Part shown: in pieces, positions 24,340 through 35,300 of the stretch
Layout: each line of letters starts with the position of its first letter
How positions within the stretch are numbered: the first letter of the stretch is position 1
Source of the DNA: Halicephalobus mephisto
Lineage: Eukaryota; Nematoda; Chromadorea; Rhabditida; Panagrolaimidae
Direction of reading: 5' to 3'
Assembly: GCA_009193035.1 (NCBI GenBank)
Contig: SWDT01000019.1
Coordinates: 186,001 to 250,000 of the forward strand
DNA length: 64,000 nt
Translations under genes and position numbers: made by a program
Notes under the pieces: model-generated
Database searches by the model: none
Told to the model about the DNA's origin: nothing
Seen by the model: the letters and a program-made list of their open reading frames with translations, nothing else

Positions 24340-24830
24340 GACAGTTCTGACGGTCTTGGAAAGAAATTTTTTAAATTTAATAGTGATTGTAAAATTTTGT
24401 TAAAATAAATTTTTCGGATTTTATTTTTTATAAAAATAGAATTAAATTAAAAACTTTCTTATAGAGGTTCTGACGGTCTTGGAAAGAAATTTTTTAAATT
24501 TAATAGTGATTGTAGAATTTCTTTAAAATAAATTTTTCGGATTTAATTTTTTATAAAAATTAAAATTAAATTAAAAACTTTCTTATAGAGGTTCTGACGG
24601 TCTTGGAAAGAAATTTTTTAAACTTAATAGTGATTGTAAAATTTTGTTGAAATAAATTCTTTGAATTTTATTTTTTTATAAAAATAGAATTAAATTAAAA
24701 ACTTTTTTATAGAGGTTCTGACGGTCTTGGAAAGAAATTTTTTAAATTTAATAATAATTATAGAATTTCTTTAAAATAAATTTTTCGGATTTTACTTTTT
24801 TTATAAAAAAAGAAATTTGTTTTTTTAGAA
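24340..24830. repeat. Tandem array of 123-bp unit, four copies
   Basis: GTTCTGACGGTCTTGGAAAG recurs at about 24345, 24468, 24591 and 24714 at an exact 123-base spacing. Copies differ by only a few bases. Confidence 0.85.
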
Positions 24831-25159
24831 AATTTAATGATTTGGAAGATTTTTAAAACTCATATATAAACTATAATTTTTCACAGTATTTATCTTTTTA
24901 ATTATATTTTATTTATTTTTTTGCTTTTTATAAAAAATATAGATTTATACCAAAATTGAGTTTTTAAATTTTATTATTTTAGACATATTTAATGTAAATA
25001 TTAAATTCTGGAAGAAAATTAATTTTGAAAATGAATTCGGTTAAAAATTCCAACATCTTCGTTAATTACCGTAATTCTATATTGTTAGGTCTTTGAAGAA
25101 AAGTACGCTCAATCTGAAAATAAGGTTTATGAACAAAATGTAGGTAAAGTTAGAGCGAA

Positions 25160-25690
25160 TACAATATATATGAGTAGAAGAATAAATTGGATAAGATTGT
25201 GTATTTAAATTTTTTTTGTTTTACTAGAGAAAGTCAGATATTAAGGATAATTGTTCTCTTGGGTATGTTACTCTTATGTTATATTGGATTCATTATCTCT
25301 AACAATAACTGACTATGGTAGGAAATTGTTTTTTCAGTGACTATTTTATATGAGTAGAAGAATAAATTGGATAAGATTGTGTATTTCAATTTTTTTGTTT
25401 TATTAGAGAAAGTCAGATATTAAGGATAATTATTCTCCTGGGTATCTTAGTTCTTATGTTATCTTGGATTCGTTATCTCTAACAATAACTGACTATGGTA
25501 GGAAATTGTGTTTTCAGTAACTATTTTATATGAGTAGAATAATAAATTGGATAAGATTGAAAGTTTAAAATTTTTTGTTTTACTAGAGAAAGTCAAATAT
25601 TAAGGATAATTGTTCTCCTGGGTATGTTACTCTTATGTTATCTTGGATTCGCCGGCTCTGATGTATAAATCCAGCAAACAAGCCAAACCC
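25160..25690. repeat. Tandem array of about 180-bp unit, three copies
   Basis: ATGAGTAGAAGAATAAATTG begins copies near 25169, 25350 and 25530. Each also holds AGAGAAAGTCAGATATTAAG and CTCTAACAATAACTGACTA. Three near-identical copies imply recent expansion. Confidence 0.85.
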
Positions 25691-26214
25691 CGTCTTTATC
25701 TGGAAAGCCCTTGAATGGCCACTCCAGGTGACCACTGCCGGATTATGATGGATTACTTTTTGGATAAAATTGTTTGAAAGTTTCTTCCTTCAAAGTGGCT
25801 ATTATTCACGAAACCAGAGTTGCATTCCTCGAGGGAACTATTTATTTTTGAAAACTTTCTCAAAACTGCAGTTACTTTTTTATTTTTTTATCGAATAAAA
25901 TTTTTTTGATTTTTTTTAAAAGTTTTTTATTAAACAAAATTTTTGATTTTTTTAAAAATTTTTATTAAACAAAATTTTTGATTTTTTTAAAAATTTTTCA
26001 TTAAATAAATTTTTGAATTTTTTAAAAATTTTTGATTAAATAAATTTTTGAATTTTTTTTTTAATTTTTAAATTTTTTTAAAATTTTTTATAAAATAAAA
26101 TTTTTGATTTTTTTTATCGAATAAATTTTCTGGATTTTTTTGATTGAATATAAATATTCTGATTAAAATTCCGTGATTCGTGGATTAATCTTCCTAAAAA
26201 TTGTTTTTTTTTAG
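25691..26214 (+). promoter_or_regulatory. Upstream region of unc-53, ending in a splice acceptor
   Basis: Mixed-composition sequence (25660-25860) is followed by T-rich low complexity (25870-26140). A strong acceptor TTTTTTTTAG ends at 26214, 21 bases before the predicted start, and probably marks spliced-leader addition or a 5' UTR intron. I see no clear core promoter motif. Confidence 0.45.
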
Positions 26215-26215
26215 A

Positions 26216-26230
26216 ATGGTTACGTTTTGA
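26216..26230 (+). promoter_or_regulatory. unc-53: Four-codon upstream ORF before the unc-53 start
   Basis: Directly after the acceptor comes AATG GTT ACG TTT TGA, a minimal ORF (Met-Val-Thr-Phe-stop) ending 5 bases before the predicted UNC-53 ATG at 26236. On a trans-spliced message it would be the first ATG and could reduce initiation at the main start. Confidence 0.5.
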
Positions 26231-26235
26231 AAAAA

Positions 26236-26331
26236 ATGATGACGAACTCGAGGCCGACGATCGTCATTGAAGCGAATAAACGAATCCAGATTGAGGCTAT
26301 CCATCGACAATCCAATTTGCTTTTGATTCCG
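26236..26331 (+). CDS. unc-53: unc-53 exon 1 (start codon)
   Basis: It encodes 32 residues, ending ...SNLLLIP, which joins to IYTDW in exon 2 just as LIPIYTDW does in C. elegans UNC-53. Two adjacent ATGs (26236, 26239) could both serve. The donor is CCG|GTGGGT, phase 0. Confidence 0.85.
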
Positions 26332-29300
26332 GTGGGTTTTGTTTGATTAAAATTATACTATTATGGTAATTAAAAACTAACTTTTTTATGAAAATTATTT
26401 TTATAAAAAATAAAAATTAACTTTTTTATGAAAATTATTTTTAAAAATTCAATTATTTTAGAAAAATTTTTAAATTCAATTTAAAAAAAAATAAAAATTA
26501 ACTTTTTTATGAAAATTATTTTTAAAAATTATAAAATTCAATTTTTAAAAAAATAAAAATTAACTTTTTTATGAAAATTATTTTTTAAAAATTTAAAAAT
26601 CTCTAAAAACTTTTAAATTTTGTATAAAATTCAAAAATATTTTGAAATTTTTTCGATTCTGGAAAATTCTAAAAATATAAAATTTTTGAAAATTGCGAAA
26701 TTTATAAAATTTACAAAATTCCAGAAGATTCTACGACCTTCTGGGGAATCCTACTAAAAATAAAACTTAACCGAGCTGTCCAATTTTAGAAAAATTTTTA
26801 CAACTTTAAATTTCCTAAAATTGGGCCTTTTCCGATGACGAAATGTCATCTGCACTTGTGTTCCGGAATTTTTAAATTTCATCAACTTTTAATCGAAAAA
26901 TAAATTTTCCTTTAATTTCTAATTTTTTAAATTTTAATATTTTTTTAATTTTTCTTCAATTTCTAATTTTTTAAATTTTTCTTCAATTTCTAATTTTTTA
27001 AATTTCTAATCGAAAAATAAATTTTTCTTCAATTTCTAATTTTTGTAATTTTTCTTTCAATTTCTAATTTTTTAAATTTTTAATATTTTTTAAATTTTTC
27101 TTTAATTTCTAATTTTTTAAGTTTTAATATTTTTTAAATTTTCCTTTAATTTTAAATTTTTCTAAACTTTTGTTCGAAAAATGCATTTTTTTAATTTTCA
27201 AATTTTGTCAGTTTTTAAGCAGAAAATAAATTTTGAATTTTCATGGTGATTCTTTTTGAAAAAGCCGTAATTTTTAATTTGAAAAATTTCAAGAGTTCAA
27301 TTTGTGAAAACTCATTTGAGAAACCTATTCTGTCTTTGCCGATTTGCGAAATTGAAGGGCTAGTGCCAGAGGCGAAGGAGAGTCAATGAGGATGGAGCCG
27401 AATTAGTCGCTGAAGGGGACTCTCCTGGGTTTGCGCAGTCATATGTATGCAAATCATACTCAAGCTTCCTCATTTTTGTTCTTTTGAAACGGGCCAAATG
27501 AGATCCGAAAGATTTCGTTTTTGTTGTGACAGTCTTTCCTTTCTTAATTTGATCAACTCGAACGAAGCCTAACCGCCAATTCACCAAGCTGTTCGAGGAT
27601 TCTGCGACTATGAAAACTGTTTTAAGTGGATCTCCTTTCCGAAAAAAGAAAGTTATCCAATCCGACAAAAATTCTGATTTGTTTAAAATAAAAAGCGGAA
27701 TTTCTAACAACGTCAAGGTGAGTCAATCTTCAAAAATGTTTTTGGAATTTTCTAAAACAATAAAAACAGAAATTTATACTTTCTGGTCTCGGTTAGAAAA
27801 TTATGCAAATTCGTATCAAGATAACTTTCTAGAATTTTACGATGAAATTTTTTCTTTTATAATACTAAAATTGGAATTTTCTAAAACAATAACAACGGAA
27901 ATTTATACTTTTTTTCTCGGTTAGAAAATTATGTAAATTTGTGTTGAAAAAACTTTCTAGAATTTTACGATGAAATTTTTTCTTTTATAATACTAAAATT
28001 GGAATTTTCTAAAAGAATAAAAAACGGAAATTTATGCTTTTTTGTCTCAGTTGGAAAATTATGTAAATTTGTGTTGAAAATACTTTCTGGAATTTTACGA
28101 TGAAATTTTTTCATTTATAATACTAAAATTGGAATTTTCTAAAACAATAAAAACGGAAATTTATACTTTCTGGTCTCGGTTAGAAAATTATGTAAATTTG
28201 TGTTGAAAAAACTTTCTGGAATTTTACGATGAAATTTTTTCTTCTTTTATAATACTAAAATTGGAAGCTTTTAGAATAATAAAAAACAGAAATTTATACT
28301 TTCTGGTCTCGGTTGGAAAATTATGTAAATTCGTATCAAGATAACTTTCTGGAATTTTACGATGAAACTTTTTCTTCTTTTATAATACTAAAATTGGAAT
28401 TTTCTAAAAAAATAAAAAACGGAAATTTATACTTTTTTGTCTCGGTTGGAAAATTATGTAAATTTGTGTTAAAAAAACTTTCTGGAATTTTTTAATAAAA
28501 AGTTTTTGTCAGAATTTTTGAAAATTTATAAAATCATAAAATTATTTATTTTTTAATTTTCGATTTTAGGAAATTTCGAAGATTTTTTAGAATAATTTTA
28601 TGGAACTTTGTATTCAATGTTACTTATTTTAAAATATTTAAAAAATTTGTAACATTATATAAACATAAAATTTTTAAATTTTCGATTTTAGGAAATTTCG
28701 AAGATTTTTAAGATAATTTTATGGAACTTTGTATTCAATATTATTGTTTTTAAAGTATTTTTAAAATTTATAAAGTTACTTAAACATAAAATTTTCGATT
28801 TTAGGAAATTTCGAAGATTTTTTAGAATAATTTTATGGAACTTTGTATTCAATATCATTGTTTTTAAAGTACTTTTAAAATTTATAAAGTTACTTAAACA
28901 TAAAATTTTTTAATTTTTGATTTTAGGAAATTTCGAAGATTTTTTGAGATAATTTTATGAAACTTTGTATTCAATATCATTGTTTTTAAAGTACTTTTAA
29001 TATTTATAAAGTTACTNNNNNNNNNNTAATTTTCGATTTTAGGAAATTTTGAAAATTTTTAAGATAATTTTATGGAACTTTGTATTCAATATCATTGTTT
29101 TTAAAGTATTTTTAAAATTTATAAAGTTACTTAAACATAAAATTTTTTAATTTTTGATTTTAGGAAATTTTGAAAATTTTTAAGATAATTTTATGGAACT
29201 TTGTATTCAATATCATTGTTTTTAAAGTATTTTTAAAATTTATAAAGTTACTTAAACATAAAATTTTTTAATTTTTGATTTTAGGAAATTTCGAAGATTT

Positions 29301-32300
29301 TTAAGATAATTTTATGGAACTTTGTATTCAATATTATTGTTTTTAAAGTACTTTTAATATTTATAAAGTTACTTAAACATAAAATTTTTTAATTTTCGAC
29401 TTTAGGAAATTTTGAAAATTTTTAAGATAATTTTATGAAACTTTGTATTCAATATTATTGTTTTTAAAGTACTTTTAATATTTATAAAGTTACTTAAACA
29501 TAAAATTTTTAAATTTTCGACTTTAGGAAATTTTGAAAATTTTTAAGATAATTTTATGGAACTTTGTATTCAATATTATTGTTTTTATATTAGTATAATG
29601 TTCCTTGACTGTTGTTCTAATCCTCCTCTGCAGAATTGTTGCATTTTTTGTAAGACATGTCTTCGATAAAGTTGTCAAGTTTTACACTTTTTGGATGCAT
29701 GTCGTTTTCTTCTGACAGTCGTTTCCATCTTTTTAGGCTCACATTTCGAAAAAGCAACAAGACCAAAATGCCGATAATGTGCGAGAACGACACGCGAAGG
29801 AAGCGCTTGTTTGAGATGACTTTCCTTTTTTGCCCTGGGGAAAATGACCATTGGCCACTCAGAAATATCACGAACACTCAGATTTCTTTCAAAACATGAA
29901 ATCTGGTAGAACTCTATTATTTTGGAAATTAAAAATAAATTTTTTACGAAAATTTTTAGAAAAAATCAAATTTTCTTGAAATTTTTTGAAATTTCAGAAT
30001 AATCTATCGGGTTCTGGAAGCATTTACGAATTTTTTAAGTTTTCTATTAAATTCTGGAAGATTTTAGAAAATTTTAAAATTTTCTACCGTATTCTAGAAG
30101 ATTTGGAAAATTTTCTACCGTATTCTGGGAAATTCTAGAAAATTCGGAAAATTTTCTATTAAATTTTAGAAAATTCGGAAAATTTTCCATTAAATTCTAA
30201 AAGATTCGGAAAATTTTCTACCGTATTTTAAAAGATTCGAAAATTTTTTTATTAAATTCTAAAAGATTCGGAAAATTTTCTACCGTATTCTGGAAAATTC
30301 TAGAATCTTTTAAAAATTTAATTTTTAAGAACGATATATTATTTCTGATTGGTCATTTGTTTTCTTTTGTTTGACCTCATTACGCTAAAGAATCCGTTTT
30401 GGTTCAAGGATCCTTGATTAATAACAGCTGTCTCAAGTTAGTCAAGAACCCCAAATGGCGAGTTAAAAATTCCAAGTGACCAGTCAAAAAACCCTCAAAC
30501 GGTCAGTTAAAAATCCCAAATGACTGGTCAAGAATTCTAAACAGCGGGTTAAGAACTTCAAATGACCGGTAAAGAACCCCAAGTAAGCGATTAAAAACCC
30601 TAAATAACGGGTTAAGAACCCCAAGTGGCCAATCAAGAACCCTAAATGGCGGGTTAATGATCGGTTAAACATTTTAAATCATCGGTCAAGAACCCCAAAT
30701 GACTGGTCAAGAACCCTAAATGGTCGCTTAAGAACCCCAAGTAAGGGATTAAGAACTTCAAATGACCGGTTAAACATTTTAAATCATCGGTCAAGAACCC
30801 CAAATAGTCGCTTAAGAACCCTAAGTAAGCGATTAAGAACCCCCAAATAGTCGCTTAAGAACCCTAAGTAAGCGATTAAGAACCCCAAATAGTCGCTTAA
30901 GAACCCCAAGTAACCAGTCAAGAACCCCCAAATGACCAGTCAAGAACCCCCAAATGACCAGTCAAGAACCCCTAAATAACCAATCGAGAACCCCAAGTGG
31001 CCGGCCAAGTGGGGGTCTTGAATAAATCGACCACGTTACTGTATTTAATAAAAATGACTCGAAAACAAGACGAACTTGTTCAAATCCAACCAGAGAGCTC
31101 AAATTTCGGTTTTTTCATAATGTGTTCCTGTGGGGTCTTCGAGAGGGTAAATGAGGACAGCCGCATCAAATTGATGCGCTTTCGGTCAGAGCATTGTTTT
31201 CGCAGTTTTGTCTTTCAAAAATGACCAACCAGCTTCCTTTAATTTTATGATCTCAATCCATCTTCTTTTGTAAATATTTTCATTAACCAAAAATTCCAAT
31301 TTTGGACTATTTCGAAAAATGAAAAATTTTTCGTATATGAACATTTTTAAATTTTTTATTTTTTTTTAAATATAATAATTTTTTTCTTAAATAAAATTAT
31401 TTTTTATTTTTTTTTAAATAAAATAATTTTTTTACTTTTTTTTAAATATAATAATTTTTTTTTATTTTGAAAAAAAAAAAATAATTTCGAAATATAATGA
31501 TTTTAAAAATATAAAAATGATTTTTTTTAAAGTTTTATTTAAAATTAAAGTGGAAATTTTTTACTTTTTTATATATAAAAATTATTTTTTAAATTAAGAA
31601 ATTATTTATTTTTTTAATTTAAAGATTTTTTACTTTTTATATATAAAAAATTATTTATTTTTTAATTTAAAAATTTTTTACTTTTTTATTTGTAAAAAAC
31701 TACTTTGATATATAGTGATTTTAAAAATAAAAAAATCAACTAATATTAATCCAATTTTTATCGAATTAGAGCGTGAGAAAGAAAAACTTGTTCAACGACT
31801 CCCAAGCGGAAATTAGGCCTTCTAAATAATCCGAAATTTTCATTTCTGTTTTAGCGAAAAAATACCAACTTCAGATTGTCCTAAAGATACGGTTAATTTT
31901 CGGTTTGGAAACTGTTGAATAATTTTCTAAATTTAAATAAAAAAGTTAATTTAATTTAAATAAAAAATTTAATTTAATTTAAATAAAAAATTTAATTTAA
32001 TTTAAATAAAAAAGTTAATTTAATTTAAATTTTATGTAAAATTAGTTTTGTGCGGTTTTTGAAAATGTTTTTATTGAAATCCCCCTTGGAACCCCCTGGA
32101 GGGATTTCCGTAGCCTTGATACCCTGATCGTGTTCTATGTATCTGTGAACTTCTACCGTTCTATAGTCTTTCTCATGGATGTAAAAAACAAATTCAAAAT
32201 TTGAATAACTTTTACGAAAATGAATATCTAATCGTTTGTGAATAAACATTTTATTAATGAATTTCTGACTCCCTTGTGAATGAATTTGTTTTTTTTTCAA

Positions 32301-35300
32301 TAACTGTCGGAATCCTGAAACCTATTGCAAATGAATTTCTAAACCCCCTTGTGAATGAATCTGTGAGTCTTTAAGTCCTTTGAGAATGATTATCTGAATC
32401 CCTAACCCCCTTACAAATGAATCTCTACATTTCAAATCCATTTTGAACGCCTATCTGGATTCTGAAGTTTTTTGAAAATTATTATCTGAATTTTTAACTT
32501 TCTTCTAAATGAATATCTAAATCATTAATTTTTTTGAATGACTATCTAGATTCTGAAGTTTTTTGAAAATTATTATCTGAATTTTTAACTTTATTCCAAA
32601 TGAATATCTGGATCATTAATTTTTTGAATGATTATCTGAATCCCTAACCCCCTTACGAATAAATCTCTACATTTCAAATCCATTTTGAATGGCTATCTAG
32701 ATTCTGAAGTTCTTTCAAAATTATTACCTGAATTCTTAACTTTTTTCCAAATTAATATCTAAATCATTAATCCATTTTGAACGCCTATCTGGATTCTGAA
32801 GTTCTTTCAAAATTATTATCTGAATTCTTAACTTTCTTCTAAATTAATATCTAAATCAATAATTTTTTTTTGAATGACTATCTAGATTTTGAATTTCTTC
32901 GAAAATTAATATTTGAATTTTAACTTTCTTCTAAATTAATATCTAAATCATTAATTTTTTAAATGAATCTATGAACATTTTGTGGATGATTTTTCTTATC
33001 ATTTTTGGTTAAATTTTATTAAAAATGAACAATCTACTTGATTAACGAATTTTTGCTGATACTGAGATTTTCGAATATTTCGACACATACTTTAAATTCA
33101 TAAGAATGATTTTAATTTTTATATTTTTCACGAGTTTTCGACATCTCCGTTAGACCTTCTCAGATAAGATCAAAATGATCGGTAATAAACCAAAAATACA
33201 GCTTGGCGGGCTCCAGTTCTTCCAAATTCATGAAAAATATTTTGCGACATCTGTTTTCTCTTCAAAAAGCGTAACTTTCGGTCCAGTAACAAATAGAAAT
33301 CGTCACTATTGCTTGCAATTTTTGTCACTATTGAAAATTAAAGCGCTTCCTGATTAAACGATCTCAGCACGGCTATTGTAACTCTATAGGGCTTATCTTG
33401 TTGTGTTAATGTTTATTATATATAGGGGATCGTGATTTGTATGTTCTCATAGACTCAAGTACCTTTTTCTACGACATATCGCAAATACCAAATATCCATG
33501 AAAAATGTGACTATTATGTCACATTTTATCACATTTCGCAATTGTTACGAGGCTAAAAGTTGCTTTTTTATAAACTTAATGTAATTATACATTGAATCTA
33601 ATGTATCTGGCACATCAGAGCCGTTTTAGTGTATAGATATATCACATACAATCCATCGATATAAACACAAAAATATAACTTTTACTTCAATAACCAATAT
33701 AAATCGTCACTATTTTTTATTTTTCATCACAAATGCCAAATATCTATAAAAATGTGACGATTGTTACATTTCGCAATTGTTATGGAGCTAAAAGTTATGC
33801 TTTTTTGTGAACTTAATGTAACTATACATTGAATATAATCTATTTGACAAATCAGAGCCGTTTCAATGTATAGACATATCACATAAAATCCATCGATATA
33901 AACACAAAAAAAAACTTTTGAGTTAGTAACAAATATAAATTTTTACTATTTTTTTAAATTCATAAAAGTCGAATTTTCATAAAAATGTTCAAATTGTTAA
34001 ATGTTTGTTACATTTCGCAATTGTTACAAAACTAAAAATTACGTTTTTTTCTCTTGTTCAAGATTTTTATTTCCATCTGTTTTTTTATAAAAATACTTTT
34101 TTCAGATTTATACCGATTGGACAAATCGGTATCTTCTGAAAGCGAAACTTGATCCGATCCGGGAATTGACCACAGATCTCAGAAATCCAAAAATACTTAT
34201 CGGATTGCTGAATGCAGTCAGTAAGTTTTTAATTTTTTATGACTTTACAATTTCGGCTTTATTTAAGCCGAAAATTGGTCTCGTGGCTTGTTTTCGACGA
34301 ATTTTCTTTGATCACCCATCAACGAGGACCGATTTTCTCGATTAAATTGAGTGCAATATGTTCAGTGTATTTGAGATTTCAAGATTTCGAAAATCTCAAG
34401 ATTTCGAGGTTTCAAAAATTTCGAGATTGATTAACTTTGAATAGCTTAATTTTAATTTTATTGGTTTCATGCAAATTTTAATTGCTGGATTTTGTAATTT
34501 TTTAAGATTAAACAAGAGATTTTGGAATTTTTTAAATGTTTTAAAATATTTTGAAATTTTATAGAAATTTTTGAATTTCTTAAATTTTTCGAATATTTTG
34601 AAATTTTCTATAATTTCTTAAGTTTTCAGAATCCTCCAGAATTCAGTGGAAGATTCTAAGATTTTGGAAATTTTATAGAAATTTCTGGAATTTTTAAAAA
34701 ATTTTTAGGACTTTTTAGAAATTTTATAAAAGTTTCTAAAATTTTCTATAATCTCTTAATTTTTCAGAATCCTCCATAATTTAAATATTTCTTTTTTGAT
34801 TATTTGAAATTGAAAATTCTAAAAATTCGTTTCGAGAAAATTTCGCAAAAAAAATCTTAATTTTTACACTAGTGTAATTTTCCAAATCCATAGCTTTGAT
34901 ATTTTTCTGGTTTTTTTGAAAGCCATTTTTCAAATTGAGATTTATCTCAAACACATGAATCAGCCCAAAGCCCAGAGCTTGTTCAAGTTTTATTTAATCC
35001 CAAAAATCCTTTGTCCAACAAACGGTCATTTTGTCAGCTGTCATAATCCAAAACTTCGTCAAAAATTTTTGGTTTTTAAACAGCCGGATTTTTTAAATCT
35101 GTTCCAAATTTTGTAAAAAATCCTACATTAAAACTAAAATAGAATTTGCAGGTTGCGCGCAACGTTCAGGCAACTAAATCGACATTAAAATGAACTCTGC
35201 ACATTGCGCGCAACATTTACGCAACTAAATCGATATTAAAATTAAAATAAACTCTGCACATTGCGCGCAACGTTCAGACAACTAAATCGATATTAAAGTT

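Noticed and set aside
27360..27716. Minus-strand open frame overlapping the candidate unc-53 first exon
   Set aside because: The plus-strand reading has ATG, donor and matching phase; the minus frame has no recognisable domain.
29617..29877. Minus-strand frame with a hydrophobic segment (FSHIIGILVLLLFRN)
   Set aside because: It has no upstream ATG in frame. A TTTTCCCCAG acceptor exists, but I find no partner exon, so a gene is not supported.
30440..31010. CRISPR-like look of the regularly spaced repeats (also 62825-63275)
   Set aside because: There are no unique spacers of constant length, the units drift gradually, and the genome is a nematode's with spliced genes.
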